A DNA stretch of 64,000 nucleotides, from assembly GCA_963823535.1 (NCBI GenBank), contig CAWGLZ010000006.1, positions 558,001 to 622,000 of the forward strand, given 5' to 3'. Numbering within the stretch: position 1 is the stretch's first letter; each line of letters opens with the position of its first letter. The position numbers and the translations under genes are program-made. The notes beneath the pieces are model-generated. The model worked only from the letters and a program-made list of their open reading frames with translations. It did not search any database and was not told where the DNA came from. Below are positions 16,316-25,297 of the stretch, piece after piece. Origin of the DNA: RPQJ01 sp963823535 (GTDB lineage Bacteria; Pseudomonadota; Gammaproteobacteria; Steroidobacterales; Steroidobacteraceae).

Positions 16316-19300
16316 ATGAACACAGACTCGCGAATCCCGGGCACCACAACCAACGGCGTGTCCGGGGAGTTCGTCGACCTCGGGGGCGAACGTTTCTATG
16401 CCATCCGGAACGTGGACCGGATGCCGCCCTTCCTGGTCAGCGTCGTCTCGAGCGGCAATCACTGGCTGTTCGCCTCGTCGAACGGCGGGCTCGCCGCCGG
16501 ACGGGTCTCCCCCGATTCGGCGCTCTTCCCATACATCACCGTGGACAAGATCCACGAGAGCAGCCCACACACCGGCCCCCTGACCCTGCTGCGCGTCGAA
16601 GCGCAGGGACAGCACCGTGTCTGGGAGCCGTTCAATCGCGAACAGGATGGCGTCTTCCGGGTCAGTCGTCACCTCTACAAGAACGTGCGCGGCGACAAGC
16701 TGTGCTTCGAGGAGATCAATCACGAGCTGGCGCTGGCATTCAGCTACACCTGGCTGACCAGCGACGACTTCGGGTTCGTCCGCCGCTGCGAAATCCGCAA
16801 CATCGGCCGCGCGGAGTGCAGACTGGAAGTGCTCGACGGCCTGCAGAACATCCTCCCGGCAGGCACGCCACGTTTCACGCAAACCAATTCGAGCAATCTC
16901 GTCGACGCGTACAAGTGGACGGAACTTCTCGACGGGTCGGGACTGGTGCTCTACACGCTCTACGCCGGGATCACGGATCGAGCCGAGCCCTGCGAGTCGC
17001 TGAAGGCCAGCGTCGCCTACTGCCTCGGACTCGACGCGCCAACGATCCTCATCTCGTCAGCGCAGGTCGACCGCTTCCGGCGCGGCGGGAACCTGCGGCC
17101 CGAGAACCACACGCGTGGCATCCGGGGAGCATTCCTCGTTGCCCAGGCCATGAGCCTGCCGGCAGGCTGCAGCCGGCAATGGCATGTCGTGGCGGACGTG
17201 GAGCTGAGCCAGGCGCAGGTGGTGGCTCTTCGCCACAGGCTGGCCGACCCGACCGCGGTCGCTGGAGCAATCGAGCAGTCGGTGAGTCAGGGCTCGGACA
17301 ACCTGGCCCGCCTGATGGCCACGAGCGATGCCCTGCAGTGCACGGCGGAGGAAAGCGTCGCCGTGCATCACTATGCCAACGTGGTCTTCAACGTGCTGCG
17401 TGGCGGCTGCTTCCCGAACCAGTACGGCATCACGTTGCGGGACTTCCGCGAGACCGTCCGCACGTTCAACAAGGTCGTGTACGGGCGCTCGCAGGAACTG
17501 CTCGAGTCGCTGCCCGAGACGCTCGAGTTCCCGGAGCTGGCCGCGTCGATCAGGCAGGGCGGCGATCCGCAGCTCCTCCGACTCTGCCAGGAGTACCTGC
17601 CGATCGCCTTCGGGCGCCGCCACGGCGACCCCAGCCGTCCGTGGAACCAGTTCGAGATCAGGCTCAAGGACCGCCAGGGCCGGCCCGTGTTCTGGTACGA
17701 GGGCAACTGGCGGGACATCTTCCAGAACTGGGAAGCGCTCGCGTTCAGCTACCCGGAATTCGTCGAGAACATGGTCGCCAAGTTCGTCAATGGCTCGACC
17801 ATGGACGGCTACAACCCGTACCGCGTCACCAAGGAGGGGATCGACTGGGAGGTCGAGGATCCCGCGGATCCGTGGAGCTACATCGGGTACTGGGGGGACC
17901 ACCAGATCATCTACCTGCTCAAGTTCCTCGAGCTGTCGCAGGAGTTCCACCCGGACCGCCTGGCGGCGCTGCTGCACGAGCCGCTGTTCGCCTACGCAAA
18001 CGTGCCCTATCGGATCCGCCCTTTCACGGCCCTGCTCGACGACCCGAAGCACACGGTGGACTACGACGAGGCGCTGGCGCAGCGCATCGACCGGCGGGTC
18101 GCCGACCTCGGCGCCGACGGCAAGCTGGTGCTGGACGCCAATGGCGCGGTCTACCAGGTCACCCTGCTCGAGAAGCTGCTGGTGCCGCTGCTCGCCAAGC
18201 TCGGCAACCTGGTGGCGGATGGCGGCATCTGGATGAACACCCAGCGCCCGGAGTGGAACGACGCCAACAACGCACTGGTGGGCCAGGGCCTGTCCATGGT
18301 GACCCTGTACTACCTGCGACGCTATGTCCGCTTCCTGCAGGCGCTGCTCGAGGCCGAGACGGCGCCGCTCGAACTGTCCACGGAGGTGGGGCAGTGGCTG
18401 CGCGAGACTGCCGAAGCGCTGCGGCAGTTTCGCGACGTGCTCGACCGCGGGGCGATCGGGGGCGAGCAGCGGCTCGCGCTGCTCACCGCGCTCGGCGAGG
18501 CGTCCGGCCGGTACCGTGAGGCGATCTACCGGAGCGGCGGCATGTCAGGCAAGAGCCCTGTGCCTGCGGACCTCGCCCGCGTGTTGCTCACCGACGCGCT
18601 CGCGGCGCTCGACCAGAGCATCAGCCGGAACCGTCGCGAGGACGACCTCTATCACGCCTACAACCTGCTCGAGCGTCGGCCCGACCGGATCGAGATGGAC
18701 CCCCTCTACGCGATGCTCGAGGGACAGGTGGCGGCCTTGAGTTCCGGGGCGGTCCGGCCGGTCGAGGCAGCGGATCTCCTGGAGTCGCTGTTCGCCAGCG
18801 ACCTGTATCGACGGGACCAGCAGAGCTTCATGCTCTATCCGGATCGGAAGCTCCCCGGCTTCCTGGAGAAGAACCGGATTCCCGAGGCGGCGGTGACCTC
18901 GATCCCGTTGCTGCAATCCCTCACGGCCGCGGGCAACGAGCAGATCGTAGTTCGAGATGCCGATGGCTGCTACCGCTTCAACGCGGACTTCCGCAACGTG
19001 AGGGACCTCGAGGCGGAACTCGCACGACTGGATGAGCGCTATGCGGCCGAGGCCGACGATGCCCGCGAGCGGCTCAGGTCGCTGTTCGACGAGGTCTTCG
19101 AGCACCGGGCCTTTACGGGGCGGTCGGGCACCATGTTCGGGTTCGAAGGTCTCGGCTGCATCTACTGGCACATGGTCTCGAAACTCCTGCTGGTGGTGCA
19201 GGAAGTCTTTTTCGCCGCGTACGAACAGGATGCCGCGGGAGACGCGTCCCGGCGGCTCGGCGAGCTCTACTATCGCGTGCGCGCCGGCCTGGGCTTCAAC

Positions 19301-19777
19301 AAGACCCCGGCGGAGTACGGCGCATTCCCGACGGATCCGTACTCGCACACGCCCGGGCACGGCGGCGCGAGCCAGCCGGGCATGACCGGACAGGTCAAGG
19401 AAGAGATCCTGACGCGCTTCGGGGAGCTCGGAATCCGCGTCAGCGACGGCAAGGTCCGCTTCCAGCCGGCGCTGCTGCGTCCGCGGGAGTTTCTTCGCGG
19501 GCCGCGTGAGTTCCGCTATCTCGACCTCGACGGCACCTGGCAGGTGCTCGAGGTCCCGGCCGGCGGCCTCGCGTTCACCTGGTGCCAGGTGCCGGTCGTC
19601 TATCGCCTCGCCGAAGACGACGCCCCGGGACTCACGTTGTCCCTGAGCGATGGCGAAACGCGCCACTACCCCGACGCCACCCTGACGGCCGACGAAAGCG
19701 CCTGGCTGTTCCGCCGCACCGGGAGAATCCGCCAGTTGATCGTCGACCTCCGCCCGAACAAGCTGTTCGCGCACTGA
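16316..19777 (+). CDS. Large inverting glycoside phosphorylase, probable beta-1,3-oligoglucan phosphorylase (GH94/GH149/GH161 type)
   Basis: A 1153-aa protein without a signal peptide, so cytoplasmic. It opens with a beta-sandwich region typical of GH94-like phosphorylases (VDLGGERFYAIRNVDRMPPFL), followed by an alpha-helical (alpha/alpha)6-type domain. EWNDANNAL, with Asp649, matches the catalytic-acid motif (ADWNDCLNL type) of cellobiose phosphorylases. The size and the surrounding GH16, GH17 and GH3 genes point to GH149 or GH161, which phosphorolyse beta-1,3-oligoglucans to glucose 1-phosphate. The family choice is inference, since GH94 enzymes are usually about 800 aa. The ATG at 16316 was chosen over a GTG at 16304. 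It lies 16 bp after the CBM9 gene and 18 bp before the first GH17. Confidence 0.7.
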   Translation: MNTDSRIPGTTTNGVSGEFVDLGGERFYAIRNVDRMPPFLVSVVSSGNHWLFASSNGGLAAGRVSPDSALFPYITVDKIHESSPHTGPLTLLRVEAQGQHRVWEPFNREQDGVFRVSRHLYKNVRGDKLCFEEINHELALAFSYTWLTSDDFGFVRRCEIRNIGRAECRLEVLDGLQNILPAGTPRFTQTNSSNLVDAYKWTELLDGSGLVLYTLYAGITDRAEPCESLKASVAYCLGLDAPTILISSAQVDRFRRGGNLRPENHTRGIRGAFLVAQAMSLPAGCSRQWHVVADVELSQAQVVALRHRLADPTAVAGAIEQSVSQGSDNLARLMATSDALQCTAEESVAVHHYANVVFNVLRGGCFPNQYGITLRDFRETVRTFNKVVYGRSQELLESLPETLEFPELAASIRQGGDPQLLRLCQEYLPIAFGRRHGDPSRPWNQFEIRLKDRQGRPVFWYEGNWRDIFQNWEALAFSYPEFVENMVAKFVNGSTMDGYNPYRVTKEGIDWEVEDPADPWSYIGYWGDHQIIYLLKFLELSQEFHPDRLAALLHEPLFAYANVPYRIRPFTALLDDPKHTVDYDEALAQRIDRRVADLGADGKLVLDANGAVYQVTLLEKLLVPLLAKLGNLVADGGIWMNTQRPEWNDANNALVGQGLSMVTLYYLRRYVRFLQALLEAETAPLELSTEVGQWLRETAEALRQFRDVLDRGAIGGEQRLALLTALGEASGRYREAIYRSGGMSGKSPVPADLARVLLTDALAALDQSISRNRREDDLYHAYNLLERRPDRIEMDPLYAMLEGQVAALSSGAVRPVEAADLLESLFASDLYRRDQQSFMLYPDRKLPGFLEKNRIPEAAVTSIPLLQSLTAAGNEQIVVRDADGCYRFNADFRNVRDLEAELARLDERYAAEADDARERLRSLFDEVFEHRAFTGRSGTMFGFEGLGCIYWHMVSKLLLVVQEVFFAAYEQDAAGDASRRLGELYYRVRAGLGFNKTPAEYGAFPTDPYSHTPGHGGASQPGMTGQVKEEILTRFGELGIRVSDGKVRFQPALLRPREFLRGPREFRYLDLDGTWQVLEVPAGGLAFTWCQVPVVYRLAEDDAPGLTLSLSDGETRHYPDATLTADESAWLFRRTGRIRQLIVDLRPNKLFAH

Positions 19778-19795
19778 CCACGCGAGGCGTACCGA

Positions 19796-20683
19796 ATGTC
19801 GAATCTCTACCAGAGGAAAATGCCGCTTGCCGGGCTCGATGTCGACGGCCTGTCGGTCGACCAACTGAAGGCGCTGGTCCGGCAGGTACTGGACGCCGGG
19901 ATCCACGGCCTCTGCTTCAGCCCGTACGTCGAGGGCCAGGGTCCGGGCGATCCGGTGACCGAGGCCCAGATCCGCGGGCGCCTGGCGATCGTGCGGCCGT
20001 TCACCCGCTGGATCCGCACGTTCTCCTGCACCGACGGCAACGAGCTGATCCCGGGCGTCGCCAGGAGCCATGGACTCAAGACCCTGGTCGGCGTCTGGCT
20101 CGGCGAGGACGGCGCACAGAACGAGGCCGAGCTGGACAACGCCATCCGGCTCGCCCGCGACGGCCAGGTGGACATCCTCGGCGTGGGCAACGAGGTGCTG
20201 CTGCGGGGTGACCTCGTCGAGGACGAGTTGCTCGAGTTCATCGAGCGCGCCAGGCAGGCGCTGCCGGGCACGCCCGTCGGCTACGTGGACGCCTACTTCA
20301 AGTTCGTCGACCACCCGCGCGTCACCGCGGCCTGCGACGTGATCCTCGCCAACTGCTACCCGTTCTGGGAGGGCTGCCCGGCGGAGCACGCGCTGCTGTA
20401 CATGAAGGAGATGCACCGTCGCGCGTCACGCGTCGCGCAGGGCAAGCCGGTCATCGTCAGCGAGACCGGCTGGCCGGGAATCGGCACGCCGACCGGCGGC
20501 GCAGTGCCGTCGTTCGAGAATGCCGTCAGGTACTTCGTCAACACTTACCGGTGGGCGGAGGAGGACGGCGTCGACGTGTTCTACTTCTCGGCCTTCGACG
20601 AGGCCTGGAAGGTGGCGGCGGAGGGCGACGTCGGCGCCTATTGGGGCCTGTGGGACAAGGATGGCCAGCCGAAGTATGTTTGA
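19796..20683 (+). CDS. Glycoside hydrolase family 17-type beta-1,3-glucanase (cytoplasmic)
   Basis: A 295-aa (beta/alpha)8 glycosidase of GH17 type. The acid/base is Glu133 in GVGNEVLL and the nucleophile Glu223 in IVSETGWPG, both matching the GH17 signatures GNE and ET/EAGWP. There is no signal peptide (MSNLYQRKMPLAGLDVDG), so it should act on imported oligosaccharides. It sits between the phosphorylase (18 bp upstream) and a second GH17, whose start overlaps this gene's end by 8 bp. GH17 enzymes hydrolyse or transfer beta-1,3-glucan; exact specificity cannot be read. Confidence 0.87.
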   Translation: MSNLYQRKMPLAGLDVDGLSVDQLKALVRQVLDAGIHGLCFSPYVEGQGPGDPVTEAQIRGRLAIVRPFTRWIRTFSCTDGNELIPGVARSHGLKTLVGVWLGEDGAQNEAELDNAIRLARDGQVDILGVGNEVLLRGDLVEDELLEFIERARQALPGTPVGYVDAYFKFVDHPRVTAACDVILANCYPFWEGCPAEHALLYMKEMHRRASRVAQGKPVIVSETGWPGIGTPTGGAVPSFENAVRYFVNTYRWAEEDGVDVFYFSAFDEAWKVAAEGDVGAYWGLWDKDGQPKYV

Positions 20684-21605
20684 CCTGCGGCCCGGCAACG
20701 CCATCTGCTACTCCGGCTACCGGGAGAACCAGAGCCCGGTCACCCGGGACTATCCCTCCCGCGAGCAGATCCGACAGGACCTGCTGATCCTCGCGAGAAA
20801 CTGGCGATACCTGCGGCTCTACGACTGCAGCCCGCACGCCGAGACCGTCCTCGAGGTGATCCGGACCGAGGCCCTGGACTTCAAGGTCATGCTCGGACTC
20901 GACATGGCCGCGGAGATGAGCAACCCGCACTGCCCCTGGGGCGCACATTTCAGCGACGAGACGCTGGCGGCCAACCGCCTTGGCAATGCGGCGGAGGTCC
21001 GCCGGCTAATCGATCTCGCGGCCCGCTACCAGGACGTCGTCTTCTCGGTATCCGTCGGCAACGAGGCCAGCGTGGAGTGGACGGACCACATGGTGCCCGT
21101 CGACAGCCTTATCGCGTACGTCCACGAGGTCCGGCGCGGGATCCGGCAGCCGGTCACGTTCTGCGAAAACTACGTGCCCTGGACCTACAAGCTGGAGCCG
21201 CTGGCCGAGGTGCTCGACTTCATCGCCGTGCACAGCTATCCGGCCTGGGAGTACCGATCCATTCACGACGCGCTGGAATACACCAAGCAGAACTACTACT
21301 CGGTGGTCGAGCATTATCCCGGCAAGCCCGTCGTCATCACCGAGGCGGGCTGGACGACCGCGGCCAACGGCCGCGGCATCGACCCGCACAACGCGTCCGA
21401 GGAGCTGCAGGCACGCTACTACGATCAGCTCATCGAGTGGACGTCCGGGGCCGGGATCCTGACCTTCGTCTTCGAGGCCTTCGATGAACCGTGGAAGGGC
21501 TCTCCCGATCCGCTCGATCCCGAGAAGCACTGGGGACTATTCAACGTTGACCGGTCGCCCAAGCAAGTGATGAGCACGCTGTATCCGGACCGTGCGAGGT
21601 CCTGA
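20676..21605 (+). CDS. Glycoside hydrolase family 17-type beta-1,3-glucanase/transferase (cytoplasmic)
   Basis: A second GH17-type enzyme, 309 aa, not a close copy of its neighbour. It starts MFDLRPGNAICYSGYRENQS, with SGYRENQSP and RLYDCS typical of bacterial GH17. Glu130 in VGNEASVEW is the expected acid/base and Glu223 in ITEAGWTT the nucleophile. There is no signal peptide. The ATG at 20676 lies inside the end of the previous gene (8-bp overlap), indicating coupled translation. It resembles the lipoprotein GH17 at 36470-37501 (shared HMVP and AFDEPWKG blocks) more than its upstream neighbour. Confidence 0.88.
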   Translation: MFDLRPGNAICYSGYRENQSPVTRDYPSREQIRQDLLILARNWRYLRLYDCSPHAETVLEVIRTEALDFKVMLGLDMAAEMSNPHCPWGAHFSDETLAANRLGNAAEVRRLIDLAARYQDVVFSVSVGNEASVEWTDHMVPVDSLIAYVHEVRRGIRQPVTFCENYVPWTYKLEPLAEVLDFIAVHSYPAWEYRSIHDALEYTKQNYYSVVEHYPGKPVVITEAGWTTAANGRGIDPHNASEELQARYYDQLIEWTSGAGILTFVFEAFDEPWKGSPDPLDPEKHWGLFNVDRSPKQVMSTLYPDRARS

Positions 21606-21682
21606 CTGACCCGGGAGCGGGCCCACGGCGCAAGGCGCGACAGGCACGGAATCATGAGGAACCGCCAGGCAGGTGCAGGACG

Positions 21683-22717
21683 ATGCCGAGAGTCACGATA
21701 GACGACGTCGCCGAGCTGGCAGGTGTGTCGATCAAGACCGTCTCGCGAGTCGCCAACGGCGAACGCAACGTGCGTCCGTCCACCCGCGAGAAAGTGGAGC
21801 GGGCCATCGCCCAGCTCAACTACCGGGCGAATTTCTCGGCGAGGAATCTCGCCAGGCAGCACTCCCACCTGATTGTCCTGGTCTACGAGGATCCGAGCCG
21901 GTACGAAACGCCGAGCGCCGATTACGTGATCCGCATGCAGAACGGCGCGCTGCGTGCATGCAGGCAGCAGCGCTACGAGCTGCTGATCCATCCGTGCGTC
22001 CATGGGACCGCGAACCTGCGGCGCGAGCTCAATGACCTCGTCGGACGGGTGCGCCCGACCGGCATCGTGCTCGCTGCCCCGCTGTCCAACATGGCTGACG
22101 TGGCCGACGCCATCGCCGAGACGAGGACGCCGCTCGTCTGCCTTTCTCCCGGGGTCGAAACGCCGGGCCGGTCCACTGTCGCAACCAACGACCGGGAGAT
22201 CTGCGCCGAGATGACGCGCTATCTCGCGTCGCTCGGACACCGGCAGATCGCATTCGTATCCGGCAACCCGGATCACCAGGCCGTCTCCAACCGTCTGCCG
22301 GGTTACGTCGACGGCCTGCGCCAGAGCGCCCTCAAGTACGCCGCCCGACTCGTCGTCGCCGGCGACAATTCCGTGCAGTCCGGTGAGGCCGCCGCCGAGT
22401 CATTGCTGGCGCTCGCGCGGCCGCCGACCGCGATATTCGCCGCCAACGACGACATGGCGGCCGGGGTGCTGCGGGTCGCCCTGCGCAAGGGGCTCACGAT
22501 TCCCGACGACCTGTCGGTCGCGGGCTTCGACGACAGCGCAGTCGCGAGTCATGTGTTTCCTGCGCTGACGACCATCCGGCAGCCCCTGGCCCGGATCGCT
22601 GAGCAGGCCGTGCGGTCGCTCATTGGCAACGGTGAGGCCACGGGACCGATCGCAGGCACGTCGATCATTCCTTCGTCCCTGGTGATCCGCGACTCGACGG
22701 GGCCCGCGCCTTCCTGA
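21683..22717 (+). CDS. LacI-family transcriptional regulator of the glucan locus
   Basis: A 344-aa LacI/GalR regulator. The N-terminal helix-turn-helix and hinge helix read VTIDDVAELAGVSIKTVSRV and NGERNVRPSTREKVE, followed by a periplasmic-binding-protein-like sensor domain with FAANDDMAAGVLRVA and the C-terminal SVAGFDDSAVASHVFPALTT block. It lies 77 bp after the second GH17, in the same direction, so it is probably autoregulated from the operator at 15475. The three palindromic TGACAGCGCTGTCA-type sites in the locus are its likely targets. Its effector is presumably a glucan breakdown product. Confidence 0.92.
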   Translation: MPRVTIDDVAELAGVSIKTVSRVANGERNVRPSTREKVERAIAQLNYRANFSARNLARQHSHLIVLVYEDPSRYETPSADYVIRMQNGALRACRQQRYELLIHPCVHGTANLRRELNDLVGRVRPTGIVLAAPLSNMADVADAIAETRTPLVCLSPGVETPGRSTVATNDREICAEMTRYLASLGHRQIAFVSGNPDHQAVSNRLPGYVDGLRQSALKYAARLVVAGDNSVQSGEAAAESLLALARPPTAIFAANDDMAAGVLRVALRKGLTIPDDLSVAGFDDSAVASHVFPALTTIRQPLARIAEQAVRSLIGNGEATGPIAGTSIIPSSLVIRDSTGPAPS

Positions 22718-22723
22718 GGGGCG

Positions 22724-24502
22724 TCAGCGCACGAAGCGAATGTCGTCCAGGTAGACGGTGACCGGGGTGGCGCGACCGGTCAGGGTCACGACGAAGCCGG
22801 TCCTGATCGCGGAGAGGTCCAGCCCCTTCAGCGGCACGCGGTAGCGCCGCCAGTCACGGGTCAGCGCGATTCCGTCGACCTTGGCGATGCCGGAGTCCGG
22901 AAACGCGTGCTCTTTCCCGATCAGGCCGACACCAAAGCTCACCTGCTCGCCGCCGTATTCTCCGCGAGCCCACAGTTCCAGCGCCGTGGCGCCGCGCAGA
23001 TCGCGGCCACCCTCCCGGTCGCCCCAGTTGTTCGGCGGGTCCTGCCAGGCGATGCCGGCCCAGCCGAGGCGGCCCTCGTAACGGATCCGCACCGCCGCTG
23101 TGCCCGCATGCACGACCTCCGCATGGTCGCCCTCGAGCGTCAGGTGCTCAATGCCACCCATCCAGCCAGAGGGCGCCCAGGGCATCCCCTCGAGTCCGTC
23201 CTCGTACACAGCGACCGGCATCCGCGGCCTCACCTGCCCCTTGACCAGCAACGGCAGGTTGGCGGTTCCGGCCCTGCCGGACGTGTCGTGGGCGTACAGG
23301 AACACTCGATAGGGCCCGGGCTCCTCGGGCATTCGCAGCAGGGCGCCGTCGCGCCCGGACTCGAGGACCACACCCTCGATCTCGGGCAGGCCGCGCCGGG
23401 CGTCGCCGCCGGTCAGGTACTCGCCGGACTCGGGGCGCAGCGCCCAGCGGAGGCGGATCTCGTCCCCGTCGGGATCGGCCGCTGCAGCACGCACGCGCAG
23501 CACGGCGCCCGGCGAGACCTCCGCGTCGCCCTCGACCTGCAGCGGCTGCACGACCGGCGCACGCTGCGCCGGCCGCCGGCCGGACCAGAGCTCGGTCATC
23601 ACGTCGACCGCGGCGGTGGGGGAGCCATCGTCGAGGAACATGCCGAGCCAGGTCTCGGTGCCTTCCATCTTGTGACCCCAGAGAAAGGCGTAGGAGCCGA
23701 GCGTCATGCCCTCGGCAGCCAGGATCGCGCTCTCGTAGGTCTCCCGGTAGAAGCGGGCCTTCGCGTCGCTGGTCGGTTCATGGGGTGCGCCCCACGCGGA
23801 CCGCGGCGTCTCCCAGGGGCCCGGCGGCCCGAACTCCGTCAGCACGAACGGCTTGGTCGCGCCGCCAGCGCGCAGCAGTCCGGGGACCTGCCCGGCGGCC
23901 GCGTAGGCGTTGACGCCGTGGATGTCGATGGCCGGACTTCGCCGGTGGACGAACTCGATCCGCTGTCCGTGGACGAAGGCGGTCACGGTCATCGTCGGAT
24001 GGTGCGGATCGAACTCCTTGACCATCGCCGCGACGCGGTTGACCTCGGCCCAGATGGCCGGATCGCCCCCGTCGTCGAAGCCCTCCATCTCGTTGCCGAT
24101 GCCCCAGATCAGCAGCGCAGGGTGGTCGCGATAGCGCAGGACGAGTTGCCGCGCCTGCTCCATCTGTTCTTCCAGCTGCGCTTCGCTGGAGTAATCGAAG
24201 CCGTGGCGCTCGTGGCCGAGCCAGATGCCGACGGTCACCGTCATGCCGAGCGCATGCGCGTCGTCGAGCAGGGAGCCGACGTCACCGCCCCAGGTCCGGA
24301 TCGAATTGGCTCCCGCAGCGGCCAGCGCCTGCAGCGACGCATCGCCTCCCGCGCCGCGGATGAAGTAGGGCTGGCCGCCGCGCAGCAGCTGCCAGCCCGT
24401 CTCGGTCTTGCGCAGTTCTACGGGGATGGCGTCGGCAGCCGCCACGGGCGGGCACGCGACCGACGCCAGCTGCAGCGAGGCTGCAAGCACCGACCCCACC
24501 AA
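22724..24502 (-). CDS. Secreted (beta/alpha)8 glycosidase-like protein with C-terminal carbohydrate-binding-like domains
   Basis: A 592-aa protein with a signal peptide (VLAASLQLASVACPPVAAADA). Residues 30-310 form a GH2/GH5-like TIM barrel: Glu138 in WGIGNEMEG is the likely acid/base and Glu223 in VLTEFGPPG the likely nucleophile. A PKD-like or Ig-like segment follows at about residues 320-420 (DPDGDEIRLRWAL). The last 170 residues are a beta-sandwich ending VYLDDIRFV, like galactose-binding CBMs. It is the last gene of the minus-strand operon that starts with GH16, and ends 6 bp from the convergent LacI gene. The start is an uncertain TTG or GTG. Substrate is inferred to be beta-glucan from context only. 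Confidence 0.75.
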   Translation of the reverse strand: MVGSVLAASLQLASVACPPVAAADAIPVELRKTETGWQLLRGGQPYFIRGAGGDASLQALAAAGANSIRTWGGDVGSLLDDAHALGMTVTVGIWLGHERHGFDYSSEAQLEEQMEQARQLVLRYRDHPALLIWGIGNEMEGFDDGGDPAIWAEVNRVAAMVKEFDPHHPTMTVTAFVHGQRIEFVHRRSPAIDIHGVNAYAAAGQVPGLLRAGGATKPFVLTEFGPPGPWETPRSAWGAPHEPTSDAKARFYRETYESAILAAEGMTLGSYAFLWGHKMEGTETWLGMFLDDGSPTAAVDVMTELWSGRRPAQRAPVVQPLQVEGDAEVSPGAVLRVRAAAADPDGDEIRLRWALRPESGEYLTGGDARRGLPEIEGVVLESGRDGALLRMPEEPGPYRVFLYAHDTSGRAGTANLPLLVKGQVRPRMPVAVYEDGLEGMPWAPSGWMGGIEHLTLEGDHAEVVHAGTAAVRIRYEGRLGWAGIAWQDPPNNWGDREGGRDLRGATALELWARGEYGGEQVSFGVGLIGKEHAFPDSGIAKVDGIALTRDWRRYRVPLKGLDLSAIRTGFVVTLTGRATPVTVYLDDIRFVR

Positions 24503-24523
24503 GCAGGTTCCGGTCGATCGGGT

Positions 24524-25264
24524 TCAGCCCGTGTTTACGAACACCAGTCCGTCGGTGAAGTTGGGTGGGTTCGCCGGCCGGTAGGTATAGCCCCAGTCCA
24601 GCATGAGCGAGAGCACGAGGAGCGGGTCCCCGGGCACGAGCCGCCGGTATCCCGTGGCATCGGTTCGATAGATGTTGTCAGCCGTCAGTTCGTTGAGCCC
24701 CACGGGAAACGGGATCGGGGTGCCCGTCGGACTCAGGGCCGGACAGCACGTGAAGACAGTCACCGACCCGAAGAAGTTGTCCAGCACCGATTCGTACGCC
24801 TTGAGTGCCTGCGCCTGCACGATGGGATCGCTGTTGTAGTTCCACAGCTCGTGGAGCGCCAGCGCGGTGTAGAACTGGTTCTCCCCGGACGCCCTGCGCG
24901 CGAGCGCCGTTGCCCAGAAGTAGAAGCGCGCCTTGGCGCCGACGCGACCCGCAGGAATGGCATTGAAGAGCTCGAACTTGTTGGTCGCGTCGGGGTTGTT
25001 GACGTCGTACTCGATGATCGGCACGGTCGCGAACGGATTCTCGGGATCCTCGAGCACGCATTGTTCCCGGAAGATCCCGACGTCGGCGCAGGCGAGGTTG
25101 AGCAAGGTATCCGTGGGCAGGATGATCGCGTTGATGACCTTGCCGTCCTTCGGGCCCGGCTCGCCGTCGCAGCCCGCCGCCAGTGCGCCGAAGACGCACA
25201 GCAGCGCCGTCCCCAGCAACCGGGCGGGAAACGGACCGGTAATCGCTCTCGATGTATAGCTCAT
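24524..25264 (-). CDS. Lipoprotein of unknown function in the glucan locus
   Basis: A 246-aa predicted lipoprotein with a hydrophobic signal and lipobox LAAGC. The mature protein has no domain I recognise. It contains several cysteines (ACADVG, REQCV, FTCCPA), an alpha-helical middle (FYFWATALARRASGENQFY) and a C-terminal aromatic segment (DWGYTYRPANPPNF). It lies 33 bp after the enzyme/beta-barrel gene and 21 bp before the last glycosidase, so it is co-transcribed with them. A role as a surface-exposed partner or plug for the beta-barrel, or a glycan-binding lipoprotein, would fit but is only inference. Confidence 0.6.
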   Translation of the reverse strand: MSYTSRAITGPFPARLLGTALLCVFGALAAGCDGEPGPKDGKVINAIILPTDTLLNLACADVGIFREQCVLEDPENPFATVPIIEYDVNNPDATNKFELFNAIPAGRVGAKARFYFWATALARRASGENQFYTALALHELWNYNSDPIVQAQALKAYESVLDNFFGSVTVFTCCPALSPTGTPIPFPVGLNELTADNIYRTDATGYRRLVPGDPLLVLSLMLDWGYTYRPANPPNFTDGLVFVNTG

Positions 25265-25297
25265 GTCAGTGATTCCTGAACCAGCGCCTGACGCCCG

